Positions 14,914 through 21,919 of a stretch of 64,000 bases of DNA are shown here, piece after piece. The notes below the pieces were generated by a model, which had not been told where the DNA came from, searched no databases, and saw only the letters and a program-made list of their open reading frames with translations. Source of the stretch: Noviherbaspirillum sp. Root189 (GTDB lineage: Bacteria > Pseudomonadota > Gammaproteobacteria > Burkholderiales > Burkholderiaceae_D); assembly GCF_001428545.1 (NCBI RefSeq), contig NZ_LMHZ01000045.1, forward strand, positions 62,001 to 126,000. Reading direction: 5' to 3'. A program made the position numbers and the translations under genes. The stretch's first letter is position 1. Each line of letters begins with the position of its first letter.

Positions 14914-15334
14914 CACACTACTGAATTGCCCGTTTTGTGGCGCTACCCCGCTGATGCAAGAGCATGAGCCACATACGCACAGCGGCTTTTTGAAGGAAGC
15001 AGGCATCCCCGATCATCCCGGAAGCTGGACTATCGAATGTCCGACTGATGGATGCTGCGGCATGATCACAAGCACCAAGGCCGAAGCCATCGCCGCATGG
15101 AATCGCCGCACCAATACCGAGCAGACTACCGGTGAGCCTTGCGGTAACGCACTCACCTGGACGAAAGTTGCGGACCGCCTTCCTGACAGCGACACGACGG
15201 TCATGCTGTTCGATCCGAACGCAAACGAGCCGGTCTGGCCGGGCTATCTCGACGGTGATATGTGGCGCTATGCCGATGGCATGCCGGCTCAGCCGACGCA
15301 CTGGGCCGATCTGCCGGAGGGACCTGCCGTATGA
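14906..15334 (+). CDS. Lar-like restriction-alleviation zinc ribbon fused to a DUF551 domain
   Basis: A 142-residue protein from ATG 14906. Residues about 6-70 follow the Lar family layout: LLNCPFCGATPL, then IECPTDGCCG, then TKAEAIAAWNRRT. Lar of the Rac prophage relieves type I restriction by promoting modification. Residues about 83-140 (WTKVADRLPDSDTTVMLFDP...WADLPEGP) match DUF551, a small domain of unknown role in phage proteins. The fusion, near an orphan methyltransferase, suggests an anti-restriction job, but many Lar-like ribbons have not been tested. Confidence 0.75.
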   Translation: MVDTLLNCPFCGATPLMQEHEPHTHSGFLKEAGIPDHPGSWTIECPTDGCCGMITSTKAEAIAAWNRRTNTEQTTGEPCGNALTWTKVADRLPDSDTTVMLFDPNANEPVWPGYLDGDMWRYADGMPAQPTHWADLPEGPAV

Positions 15335-15516
15335 GCGCGCTCATCGACCTTTGGACTTCTGATGCTCGTGATGTATTCGGGTACCGCTTCAGGGATGCCT
15401 GGTATGTACGCGGATGGGAAACGGACAATGTCCCGGAAGGCTACGTCTGCTGGCTGCCTACCAACACGGAAGCACCGACCACAACCACCGCCCCACAGTT
15501 GGAGCTTTTCGCATGA
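15331..15516 (+). CDS. Small phage hypothetical protein
   Basis: A 61-residue protein (MSALIDLWTSDARDVFGYRF...) overlapping the previous stop by ATGA and the next start at 15513. Its aromatic-rich middle (DAWYVRGWETDNVPEGYVCW) recalls DUF551-like or similar short phage domains; the tail is Thr-rich. Function unknown. Confidence 0.6.
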   Translation: MSALIDLWTSDARDVFGYRFRDAWYVRGWETDNVPEGYVCWLPTNTEAPTTTTAPQLELFA

Positions 15517-16190
15517 AAGAACGCCCTATCCTTTTCAGCGCGCCGATGGTGCGCGCCATCCTTGATGGTAGCAAGACGCAGACGCGACGGGTTGTGAAGC
15601 TGCCGCCGGCACCAGATCATTTGGGCCAATGGGAGGCAACTTCTGTCGGCGGTGGCGGCGTCTACGATCAGCATGGTCGCAAAATTCCGTACCAAGGCGC
15701 AATCTGGCACACCCGCACGGGCAAGGTAATCTGCAGCCCGCATGGCCAGCCAGGTGACCGGCTCTGGGTGCGCGAGACCTTTTGCCCGATCTACCCACAG
15801 GATCCAGCCTACAACGGTGGCCAGCCGATCGAATATGACTACGCCGCCACCTACCAGCACGGCGACCGGCTGGGAGACCACTTAGGTGTAAAGAAGGTCT
15901 GGAAGCCATCCATTCATATGCCGCGCACCGCAAGCCGCATCCTCCTGGAAGTGACCGGCGTGCGCGTCGAGCGGCTGCAGGATATTAGCGAGGCAGATGC
16001 GATCGCTGAGGGCATCGAGGGCAGTCTGGGCGTCTACCGTGACTATCACCAGGATGACGGCATCTTCGCCTACGGGCAGGACAGCTATCGCTCGCTGTGG
16101 GAACTGATCAACGGCCCTGGCAGCTGGGAAGCCAACCCATGGGCATGGGTAGTGGAGTTCAAGCGCATCAACATGACACACGAACATTAA
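15513..16190 (+). CDS. ASCH-like phage protein (often labelled morphogenetic)
   Basis: A 225-residue protein starting MKERPILFSAPMVRAILDGS, then KTQTRRVVK: the signature opening of a widespread phage family related to ASCH domains. Later hallmarks are GDRLWVRETF near residue 85, HMPRTASRILLEVTGVRVER and SEADAIAEGIEG near 160, and a closing NPWAWVVEFKR. ASCH folds bind RNA or modified nucleotides; some members of this group are called morphogenetic proteins without good evidence. It closes the rightward operon. A degenerate copy of its first ~45 bases recurs at 16639. Confidence 0.8.
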   Translation: MKERPILFSAPMVRAILDGSKTQTRRVVKLPPAPDHLGQWEATSVGGGGVYDQHGRKIPYQGAIWHTRTGKVICSPHGQPGDRLWVRETFCPIYPQDPAYNGGQPIEYDYAATYQHGDRLGDHLGVKKVWKPSIHMPRTASRILLEVTGVRVERLQDISEADAIAEGIEGSLGVYRDYHQDDGIFAYGQDSYRSLWELINGPGSWEANPWAWVVEFKRINMTHEH

Positions 16191-16209
16191 GTTACGAGGG
16201 TGGCGTGAG

Positions 16210-16614
16210 CTACTTATTAAAAGGAAGGTACGGCCAGGCTGAAATTAAGAGTGCTGCGACCGAAATTGTGGCAGCGAATGCTGCCCATCGAGCAGACCGT
16301 TCCGCAGCTTCCGTCGCTCGTTCCGCCGCCGATATCTCCCGCTCGCGCAGCTCAACCTCGCGTTCGTCATCAGCTTGCCGGCGTTGTGCATCTTTTTCAG
16401 CCAGCCACTCACGTGCTTGCGCCTCATTTTTGGATGGAATTTGCTTTGTTTCTAGCGCAGCACGCACCCTTGCCGGCGGCTGTCGATCAAGGATGCGTTG
16501 GAATGCATCTTTGGAATATACGCCGGCCGAATTTCCAAGCGATATGTTTCCAGGGGATTCCGACTTATCGCTGAAGTTACCTTGGTCTCCGCCCATTTCT
16601 GGTAAGGCCTCCAT
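16210..16614 (-). CDS. Coiled-coil protein with a C-terminal membrane anchor
   Basis: A 134-residue protein from ATG 16614 (MEALPEMGGDQGNF); an ATG at 16683 is possible. Residues about 60-105 (KDAQRRQADDEREVELRERE...) are a strongly charged coiled coil; the final ~25 residues (WAAFAATISVAALLISAWPYLPF) form one membrane span. It is opposite in direction to the early operon and adjacent to the toxin-antitoxin genes, so it may be a separately expressed lysogenic or exclusion gene. Its family is not recognised. Confidence 0.55.
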   Translation of the reverse strand: MEALPEMGGDQGNFSDKSESPGNISLGNSAGVYSKDAFQRILDRQPPARVRAALETKQIPSKNEAQAREWLAEKDAQRRQADDEREVELREREISAAERATEAAERSARWAAFAATISVAALLISAWPYLPFNK

Positions 16615-16638
16615 GTGGTTGAAGAACGAAATCGTAGC

Positions 16639-16690
16639 ATGAAAAAACGCCCCATCTTTCAGCGCGCCTATGGTGCGAACCAATCAGCGA
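16639..16690 (+). repeat. Degenerate copy of the 5' end of the ASCH-like gene
   Basis: Bases from 16639 (ATGAAAAAACGCCCCATC, then TTTCAGCGCGCC and ATGGTGCGA) align with 15513 onward (ATGAAAGAACGCCCTATC, CTTTTCAGCGCGCC, ATGGTGCGC) with a 3-base gap and a few changes, and then diverge. This is the mark of a partial duplication or of recombination between phage modules. Confidence 0.6.
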
Positions 16691-16704
16691 AAGGAATTTG
16701 CAGC

Positions 16705-16962
16705 ATGAGGTACAGTGAAGTTACCCAATGGTTTCGGTACGACGTGGCGCCCGTACACCCTGGACTGTATGAAGTACGTAATGACGGCACGGTGCCAAGT
16801 AATAACTCTCGTTACCTGACGGGTTCACGTTTCCGATATTGGAGCGGACAGCAATGGCTGTGTTGGCCAGGAGGACCCATCTCATTAATGGGCAGTCACC
16901 CTTCTCATCAGTGGCGCGGACTTCCATCTCGCCCACCAAGGGTAAGAAAACAATCTACTTGA
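16705..16962 (+). CDS. Small phage hypothetical protein
   Basis: An 85-residue protein from ATG 16705 (MRYSEVTQWFRYDVAPVHPG), with AAAGGAA ten bases upstream. VHPGLYEVRNDGTVPSNNSR and FRYWSGQQWLCWPGGP form a compact aromatic domain similar in style to DUF551-type or related phage proteins. It lies at the end of the rightward genes and converges on the PIN-toxin gene with an 8-base overlap. Role unknown. Confidence 0.6.
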   Translation: MRYSEVTQWFRYDVAPVHPGLYEVRNDGTVPSNNSRYLTGSRFRYWSGQQWLCWPGGPISLMGSHPSHQWRGLPSRPPRVRKQST

Positions 16963-17407
16963 TTGGCACTTTTACCAGACGACCGCTTTTCGTTACGTCG
17001 TAGATGAACGGCCTTGGCGTTGTTTGAATAGCGTGCAATATCTTGTCATAAGCCTTCAAAAACACCTGAGCCTTTTCATGAGTTTGGGCGTCAGCACCCC
17101 AGAGGTAGAAGCACCCAACTTTGAACTGCTTAATTGCAAACATTTCGTTTTCGTAACCGGCTTTGTGAAATTTCCGGTCCTGACTGAATACTATCCAGTC
17201 GCGAGAACCCACGAATTCGAGCCACTGGTCATCACTTGCGTTGTGCGGAAAAAGAGGCTCAGACTTTTTGCCTTTCATGCCAAGCGAATGCTTATCCGCA
17301 TGATGATGCACTACATTCTTTCGAACGCCGGGAAGATGCAATAGACGTAGCGCCTCAGGGAGGCGCCGTCCAACGTTCCGGTCGAAGTAAAGTGTCAGTG
17401 GCTCCAC
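16955..17407 (-). CDS. VapC45-like PIN-domain toxin
   Basis: A 150-residue protein starting MEPLTLYFDRNVGRRLPEAL, an acidic beta strand followed by helix as at the start of PIN-like proteins, with D residues in DDQWLEFVGSRDWIVFSQDR forming the likely metal site. This layout fits the VapC45 PIN-like family, which pairs with DUF433-containing antitoxins. PIN toxins cleave RNA. The start overlaps the end of the antitoxin gene by 13 bases, so expression is coupled with antitoxin made first. The pair probably stabilises the prophage or defends against other phages. Confidence 0.75.
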   Translation of the reverse strand: MEPLTLYFDRNVGRRLPEALRLLHLPGVRKNVVHHHADKHSLGMKGKKSEPLFPHNASDDQWLEFVGSRDWIVFSQDRKFHKAGYENEMFAIKQFKVGCFYLWGADAQTHEKAQVFLKAYDKILHAIQTTPRPFIYDVTKSGRLVKVPIK

Positions 17408-18114
17408 TCAGTGTTATTTTTTATTTTGTCTACTTCGATGCCCTCAAACCGAAGTGCCTCTCTCACTTCAGCCGGGTCCAATATAAAGTCATCAGCGATA
17501 TCGTCGATGCTTTCGCCTGCGTCAAGCCGGCCTTTGATTGTCCACGTAGGTATGCCCTTCACAGAAGGCGCGCCGAACGAGACCTGCGGATCGATACTGA
17601 CAGGCGAATCGGCACCACCCACATTCCAACGCACGGCCATACCCTTGTTGTACTCAAATTCCTTCAAGCGCGCTTCCAGTATGGTATTCCATCCTAGTTG
17701 CCCACTCTTACTCACAACGATCAACTTGTCCGGCGACTCATTTTTTTCGAAGTCGGAGAGCTTCATCAATATCTGCTTACCATCGGTCTTGAAACCGTAC
17801 TGAGCAAACGGATACTCCGACTTGAGCCGCTGAGCTATGTACTCTTTTGCGTTTCGTATAGCAGTAAGCGAAACGCCAGCTTCCCGCATTGCGGCAACGA
17901 CTGCAACTTCGATTAGCTGCAAATACGAGAGCGACTGGCCATCCTCGCGATGCGATATCGTCGGCTGGTCGGTTTGCTTTTTCTGCCAGTTCAGGATGGT
18001 CTGCGGAGACACCCGAGCATACCGGGCGGCGTCTTTTACATGGTAAGCAGGCAGCACCAACCGCCGATACCACGGCGGTTGTTTGTTGAGCTGTCCTGTT
18101 GCCTGCGTGCGCAT
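17395..18114 (-). CDS. VapB45-like antitoxin with HTH and DUF433 domains
   Basis: A 239-residue protein from ATG 18114 (MRTQATGQLNKQPPWYRR); ATG 18168 would add 18 residues. Residues about 25-50 (HVKDAARYARVSPQTILNWQ) are a MerR-like helix-turn-helix, and YLQLIEVAVVAAMREAGVSL follows. The C-terminus (GIPTWTIKGRLDAGESIDDI, then ADDFILDPAEVREALRFEG) is the DUF433 domain. It should neutralise the PIN toxin and repress its own promoter; an inverted repeat TACTGCG/CGCAGTA lies just upstream. Gene order antitoxin then toxin is the expected one. Confidence 0.75.
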   Translation of the reverse strand: MRTQATGQLNKQPPWYRRLVLPAYHVKDAARYARVSPQTILNWQKKQTDQPTISHREDGQSLSYLQLIEVAVVAAMREAGVSLTAIRNAKEYIAQRLKSEYPFAQYGFKTDGKQILMKLSDFEKNESPDKLIVVSKSGQLGWNTILEARLKEFEYNKGMAVRWNVGGADSPVSIDPQVSFGAPSVKGIPTWTIKGRLDAGESIDDIADDFILDPAEVREALRFEGIEVDKIKNNTEWSH

Positions 18115-18169
18115 GATTGAAGTTGCCTCGGGTTCTAAATGTTGCAATTGTGCAAGAGTGTACACCAAG

Positions 18170-18205
18170 TACTGCGTATTTTTTGAACTTTACTACCGCG
18201 CAGTA
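18170..18205 (-). promoter_or_regulatory. Inverted repeat upstream of the antitoxin gene (likely operator)
   Basis: TACTGCG (18170-18176) and CGCAGTA (18199-18205) face each other with 22 bases between them, directly upstream of the antitoxin gene. A symmetrical site there suits autoregulation by the HTH antitoxin. No confident promoter hexamers could be fixed, though TACACT near 18157 is a possible -10. Confidence 0.5.
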
Positions 18206-18322
18206 TCGCCGCATTGGTGCCAAAGAAGCAACGATACAACGACCAAAGGATTTGCGCTTTAAGTAAGTGTAACAGTTCGACAAATTTGTTCCCGAGGGCT
18301 GCATTCCCTCAGACTGGCACTC

Positions 18323-19117
18323 TTAGCGTGTTAAGAATTCGGTGTTGAATACCGTGGATTTAGTGACGATCACTTTGGGACCGATTGTATTTCTCACGAG
18401 CTGCTCAACCATTTCGAAGAACCACGGTGCGGCATATGGACTAACCCGCACTTCTTCTATCAGTGTTTCTAAATCCACTTTCTGGCTTAGCGACTCCTTT
18501 GTACGCGGTCGCTCATACCAATCAGGGTCCTCGGTTGGCAAGGATTCGAAGTGTGGGTTGATCCCCAGCCGGAATTCCCTCTCATAGCTATAAAAATGTG
18601 CCTTGTGAAAGATCGGTTCGTAGCCTTGCGCGATAACTTGCTCGCTATACCTCCCACGTAAGTAGTCGATATAGTGCACATTGCCAGCCGTCACTGGCTG
18701 GCCGCCATCTTCGTTGAATGCAAGCCTCACGCGGTCAAACGTCGTCTTTATAGCGACGCCCTCCGGTTGCCCGACAAATACTTTCCACATCGCGAATGAT
18801 TCGATCTGATTGCGATGCCAACAATTTAACGCCCACTGAGGACTGTGATCCGTATACTTCGACGCTTCGACAATGATCTCCGCGATTGCCTCCTCGGTAT
18901 ATCCAACACCGCGGAGCTGGTTGACCGTATTGCCGCGCCACTCATCACGGTGAGCTACTGGGACCTGCAGTTCGAAAGGCTCGCTTTTCCTCAACAGGAG
19001 AGCTGGACAAAAATAAAGTGCCGATTTCTGCAAGAGCGAATAAAACTTTGCGAAGTCCGTGTAGCGCCAAATCACTTCACCAGGATCGACACGATTAACC
19101 GTATGCACGCGGCCCAT
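18323..19117 (-). CDS. DUF2971 family protein
   Basis: A 264-residue soluble protein; ATG 19117 (MGRVHTVNRVDPGEVIWRYT) is preceded by GAGGGG. Typical DUF2971 traits are the opening WRYTDFAKFYSLLQKSALYF, the central NCWHRNQIESFAMWKVF (the C-WH-x-N-xx-E-S-xxMW signature) and SYEREFRLGIN near residue 190. DUF2971 genes are common in prophages and defence-rich islands, but no activity is established. It starts two bases beyond the integrase stop, so both may share a transcript. It may be lysogenic cargo. Confidence 0.75.
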   Translation of the reverse strand: MGRVHTVNRVDPGEVIWRYTDFAKFYSLLQKSALYFCPALLLRKSEPFELQVPVAHRDEWRGNTVNQLRGVGYTEEAIAEIIVEASKYTDHSPQWALNCWHRNQIESFAMWKVFVGQPEGVAIKTTFDRVRLAFNEDGGQPVTAGNVHYIDYLRGRYSEQVIAQGYEPIFHKAHFYSYEREFRLGINPHFESLPTEDPDWYERPRTKESLSQKVDLETLIEEVRVSPYAAPWFFEMVEQLVRNTIGPKVIVTKSTVFNTEFLTR

Positions 19118-19118
19118 G

Positions 19119-20141
19119 TTACGCGACCCCCTCATCGCGGGAGACCGCCTCTTTCTTATGCAGGTCCTCCGGCTTAAGGTTGGTGTACCGACGAAGATGA
19201 CGCCAGTCCTTATGCCCTGTCACAAGCGACACCTGTTGAATTTCATATCCCTGCTCAAACAACCGTGATGTCCCTTCGTGCCTGAGGTCGTGGAAGTGCA
19301 GATCTGGGATCCCGAGCGCGTCACACGCTTCCTTAAAATACTTCGATAGCGTCTGCTCATGCACGGGAAAAATCCGCTCGTCGCCCTGAGGTTGGCGCTG
19401 GACGATTTCCCAGGCATCGCCCAGAAGTGGAACCCACTGGTCATTGCCCTGCTTCTTGCGCGGGTCCTTGCGGTCCTTCACCAGGATCAACTTTTTCACC
19501 TCATCTATGCCGTCCCAGCGTAGCTTGACGATCTCGCCACGGCGCATTGCCGTCGCAATTCCGAATGCGACGATATCGGAGTACGGCTGCTTGAGCTGGG
19601 CGAGCAGTCGCAGGACCTCATCCTCGGTCGGCCGGCGCTCACGCTTGCCGCCACCGCCTATCAGCCCAAGGTGATTGAGAAGCGGGCGCGCCGAACCAAC
19701 AACGTCAGGAAGCGCAATCTTCATGACAGCGCCGGCGTACCGCATCACGGTTCCCAGCTTGCTGACTTCCATGTTGACCGTATAGGGGCCAGCACCCTCC
19801 TCACGCCTCATGTGCGCATAGGCGACCAGGTCCTGCGGATTGAGCGAGCCCGCCCGCTTGTCTCCGAGGCCTTCCGACAGGCGCCGCAGCATGTAATGCT
19901 CGTTTGACGTGTCAGCGATAGGCCTGGATTGATCCCGGAGGTCGCGATACGCCTGTATCACTTCGACAAGGCGTACGACACCCGGCTCTGCTACAATTTC
20001 GCCTCGGTCGATCTCAGCTTCACGCTGCCGAGCCCAGACTTCCGCTTGCGCTTTGTTCTTGAAGGTCTTGCACAGCGACTTATGGCCTTTGCGGCGGATC
20101 AGCGCCCGCCAGGACGAGCCGACCTTTGTAATGCTGGCCAT
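19119..20141 (-). CDS. Prophage tyrosine integrase
   Basis: A 340-residue site-specific recombinase. The first ~65 residues (MASITKVGSSWRALIRRKGH...) are an arm-binding-like domain, followed by a SAM-like core-binding domain. Catalytic residues: Arg in TAMRRGEIVKLRW near 190, His-x-x-Arg in FHDLRHEGTSRL near 285, His in VTGHKDW near 305 and Tyr in RRYTNLKPED near 315. It integrates and excises the phage at the neighbouring attachment site. Its start is 108 bases from the tRNA-Arg gene, and three GTATCAC heptamers begin right at the gene's 5' end, probably arm sites. Confidence 0.92.
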   Translation of the reverse strand: MASITKVGSSWRALIRRKGHKSLCKTFKNKAQAEVWARQREAEIDRGEIVAEPGVVRLVEVIQAYRDLRDQSRPIADTSNEHYMLRRLSEGLGDKRAGSLNPQDLVAYAHMRREEGAGPYTVNMEVSKLGTVMRYAGAVMKIALPDVVGSARPLLNHLGLIGGGGKRERRPTEDEVLRLLAQLKQPYSDIVAFGIATAMRRGEIVKLRWDGIDEVKKLILVKDRKDPRKKQGNDQWVPLLGDAWEIVQRQPQGDERIFPVHEQTLSKYFKEACDALGIPDLHFHDLRHEGTSRLFEQGYEIQQVSLVTGHKDWRHLRRYTNLKPEDLHKKEAVSRDEGVA

Positions 20142-20170
20142 GTATCACTCCCCGTATCACTTTGTATCAC
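20142..20170. repeat. Three GTATCAC direct repeats before the prophage integrase
   Basis: GTATCAC at 20142-20148, 20154-20160 and 20164-20170. Their position at the integrase 5' end beside the tRNA suits integrase arm-type binding sites. The reverse complement GTGATAC occurs on the other side of the tRNA. Confidence 0.6.
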
Positions 20171-20249
20171 TGATGATGTGAAACAAGATTATATCGGATG
20201 AGTGCCACAGAGTAAGAACAGGGTGTAAAATGCCCTCAAAATAGCGTCC

Positions 20250-20324
20250 CTCGCCGTAGTTCAATGGATAGAACGAGTGCCTCCTAAGCGCTAGATACAG
20301 GTTCGATTCCTGTCGGCGGGACCA
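20250..20324 (+). tRNA. tRNA-Arg(CCT)
   Basis: Folds as a full cloverleaf with encoded CCA. Acceptor CTCGCCG/CGGCGGG has one T-G wobble; D stem GTTC/GAAC; anticodon stem AGTGC/GCGCT around loop CTCCTAA, giving anticodon CCT (codon AGG); T stem ACAGG/CCTGT around TTCGATT; discriminator A. It decodes a rare arginine codon. Its 3' end is the attachment site of the 6-kb element to the right, which restores the tRNA on insertion; the prophage lies on its 5' side. Confidence 0.95.
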
Positions 20325-20326
20325 AT
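20309..20326 (+). other. attL of the 6-kb element
   Basis: The 18 bp CCTGTCGGCGGGACCAAT, spanning the 3' part of the T stem, the acceptor 3' strand and CCA of tRNA-Arg, identical to 26305-26322. Overlap with a tRNA 3' end is the usual choice of tyrosine integrases. Confidence 0.85.
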
Positions 20327-20382
20327 TTTGCACTGATTTTTCTTTTATATCAGTCACTTAGCGTCAAATCCCCCTATTTGCT

Positions 20383-20401
20383 GTGATACAGAGTGTGATA
20401 C
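20383..20401 (+). repeat. Two GTGATAC repeats before the element integrase
   Basis: GTGATAC at 20383-20389 and 20395-20401, 12 bp apart, mirror the GTATCAC triplet on the far side of the tRNA. They lie just upstream of the chosen start of the element's integrase and are candidate arm sites. Confidence 0.55.
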
Positions 20402-20424
20402 ATGGGCTCACTCATGGTCTAAAC

Positions 20425-21732
20425 ATGCATATACGGTTAGGCGCAGCAATCACAGTGACAGTTCAATACCTGCAACGGCGTGGGGACATGTATTACTTCT
20501 ACATGCGCGTACCCCAACACCTCGTCCATCACTACGGTAAAGATTCCATCCGGAAGAGTCTACGTACAACGGACTACACTACGGCGGTCAGGGAGGTGGA
20601 GAAATATGCCCAACGGCAGCAAGCGGAATTTAATGCCCTCACTGACGGCAAGAAGCTAACACCCGTCGAGATAACGGCAGCGGCCCGTGCGCTTGCAGAA
20701 ACGTATGACCTAGAGCATTTTATTGATCAAGTCATCATGCCTGCGCGAGAAGGGTTCGCCAAAGGGGATGACGATCTATACGATGTGGCCAGCCCGTCTG
20801 AATACCTTGCACCCTACCAAGTCGAAGCATGGAAGATTCTGTCCAATCCACAATCATTCCGGTTGACGGATGCCTTGCACCTTTATCTCAAGACACATCA
20901 AAGGGGTATTGAACAAGGGTTCGCCCAGAAAGTAGCGCGGGACTGGAATGCACTGGTGGGGCTTGTCGGCGATATTGAATTTCAAGACCTAGGACGCACG
21001 CACGGGCGGCAGATAATTGACCACTTGATTGCGGAAGGCAAGAAGACCACGACCGTACGTCGGACCCTTAATGCCCTCTCCGCTGTAGTCAAGTCAGCAA
21101 TAAGAGAGTTAGAAATTCAGCGGACGCACCCTTTTGAGTCTTTGCGCATTCCAGGGGAAGGGAAAGATGCGAAGAAGGTCGTTGTACCTGACGCAGCGAA
21201 GTTGAAGGAAATCGTTGAAGCGTTACGGAGTGACACGTCGTCTGCAACTGCCTTAATGACGTTGATGCAAATAGAACTAGGTACAAGGATCGGTGAAATC
21301 TCTGGATTGAGTATCCACGATGTTTTCCTAGATCATGACACTCCTCATGTTTATTTCCGTGAAAACCCATGGCGATCACTGAAGACGGCTGACAGCGAAC
21401 GACAAGTTCCTGTAGTAGGTATTGCCCTTGACGCACTCAAGGCTGCTGTAGCCCTGCCCCGGACTGGACAAGGACTGTTTGACCAATACGCCCGTCCAAG
21501 AGGAAATGATGCGGCCTCTGCTGCAGTGAACAAGCGGATAGAAAAATGGGGGGTTACCAGCCACTCATTCAGACACGCAATGAAGGATCGACTTCGGGAA
21601 GTAGGTTGCCCTAGCGACATCCGCGATGCAATTCAGGGCCACGCCAACGGTAACATAGCGGAAAAGTATGGGAAGGGGCACACACTCAAGACCATGTACG
21701 AATGGCTGTCGAAGATTGCGGTACGCATCTAA
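20425..21732 (+). CDS. Tyrosine integrase of the 6-kb element
   Basis: A 435-residue recombinase from ATG 20425 (MHIRLGAAITVTVQYLQRRG); GTG 20383 is possible but lies within a likely integrase-binding repeat. The N-terminus (YYFYMRVPQHLVHHYGKDS, then IRKSLRTTD) is the DUF6538-type domain of large phage and island integrases. Catalytic residues: Arg in ELGTRIGEISGL, His-x-x-Arg in TSHSFRHAMKDRL, His in IQGHANG and Tyr in EKYGKGH. It is a different family branch from the prophage integrase. Placement just inside attL, reading inward, is standard for tRNA-borne islands. Confidence 0.92.
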   Translation: MHIRLGAAITVTVQYLQRRGDMYYFYMRVPQHLVHHYGKDSIRKSLRTTDYTTAVREVEKYAQRQQAEFNALTDGKKLTPVEITAAARALAETYDLEHFIDQVIMPAREGFAKGDDDLYDVASPSEYLAPYQVEAWKILSNPQSFRLTDALHLYLKTHQRGIEQGFAQKVARDWNALVGLVGDIEFQDLGRTHGRQIIDHLIAEGKKTTTVRRTLNALSAVVKSAIRELEIQRTHPFESLRIPGEGKDAKKVVVPDAAKLKEIVEALRSDTSSATALMTLMQIELGTRIGEISGLSIHDVFLDHDTPHVYFRENPWRSLKTADSERQVPVVGIALDALKAAVALPRTGQGLFDQYARPRGNDAASAAVNKRIEKWGVTSHSFRHAMKDRLREVGCPSDIRDAIQGHANGNIAEKYGKGHTLKTMYEWLSKIAVRI

Positions 21733-21919
21733 ACAGAGACAACGTATTCCTATATTCCCCCGTATAAAGAACAAGAATATGGAATATAGAAAAACATCAT
21801 TCATCGCGGGTCGCTAACGCTCCCCTTGGTTCGCCTCAAGGAGGCTGCGGGTCTGTGTTTCAGAATAGCGCATACCACACACCGTTACATTACCCGCTGT
21901 CTCCTAAGGCATCATCCCA

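Noticed and set aside
15513-16190. Labelling the ASCH-like protein as a morphogenesis gene
   Set aside because: The name circulates in annotations but the domain and early-operon position do not support a structural role.
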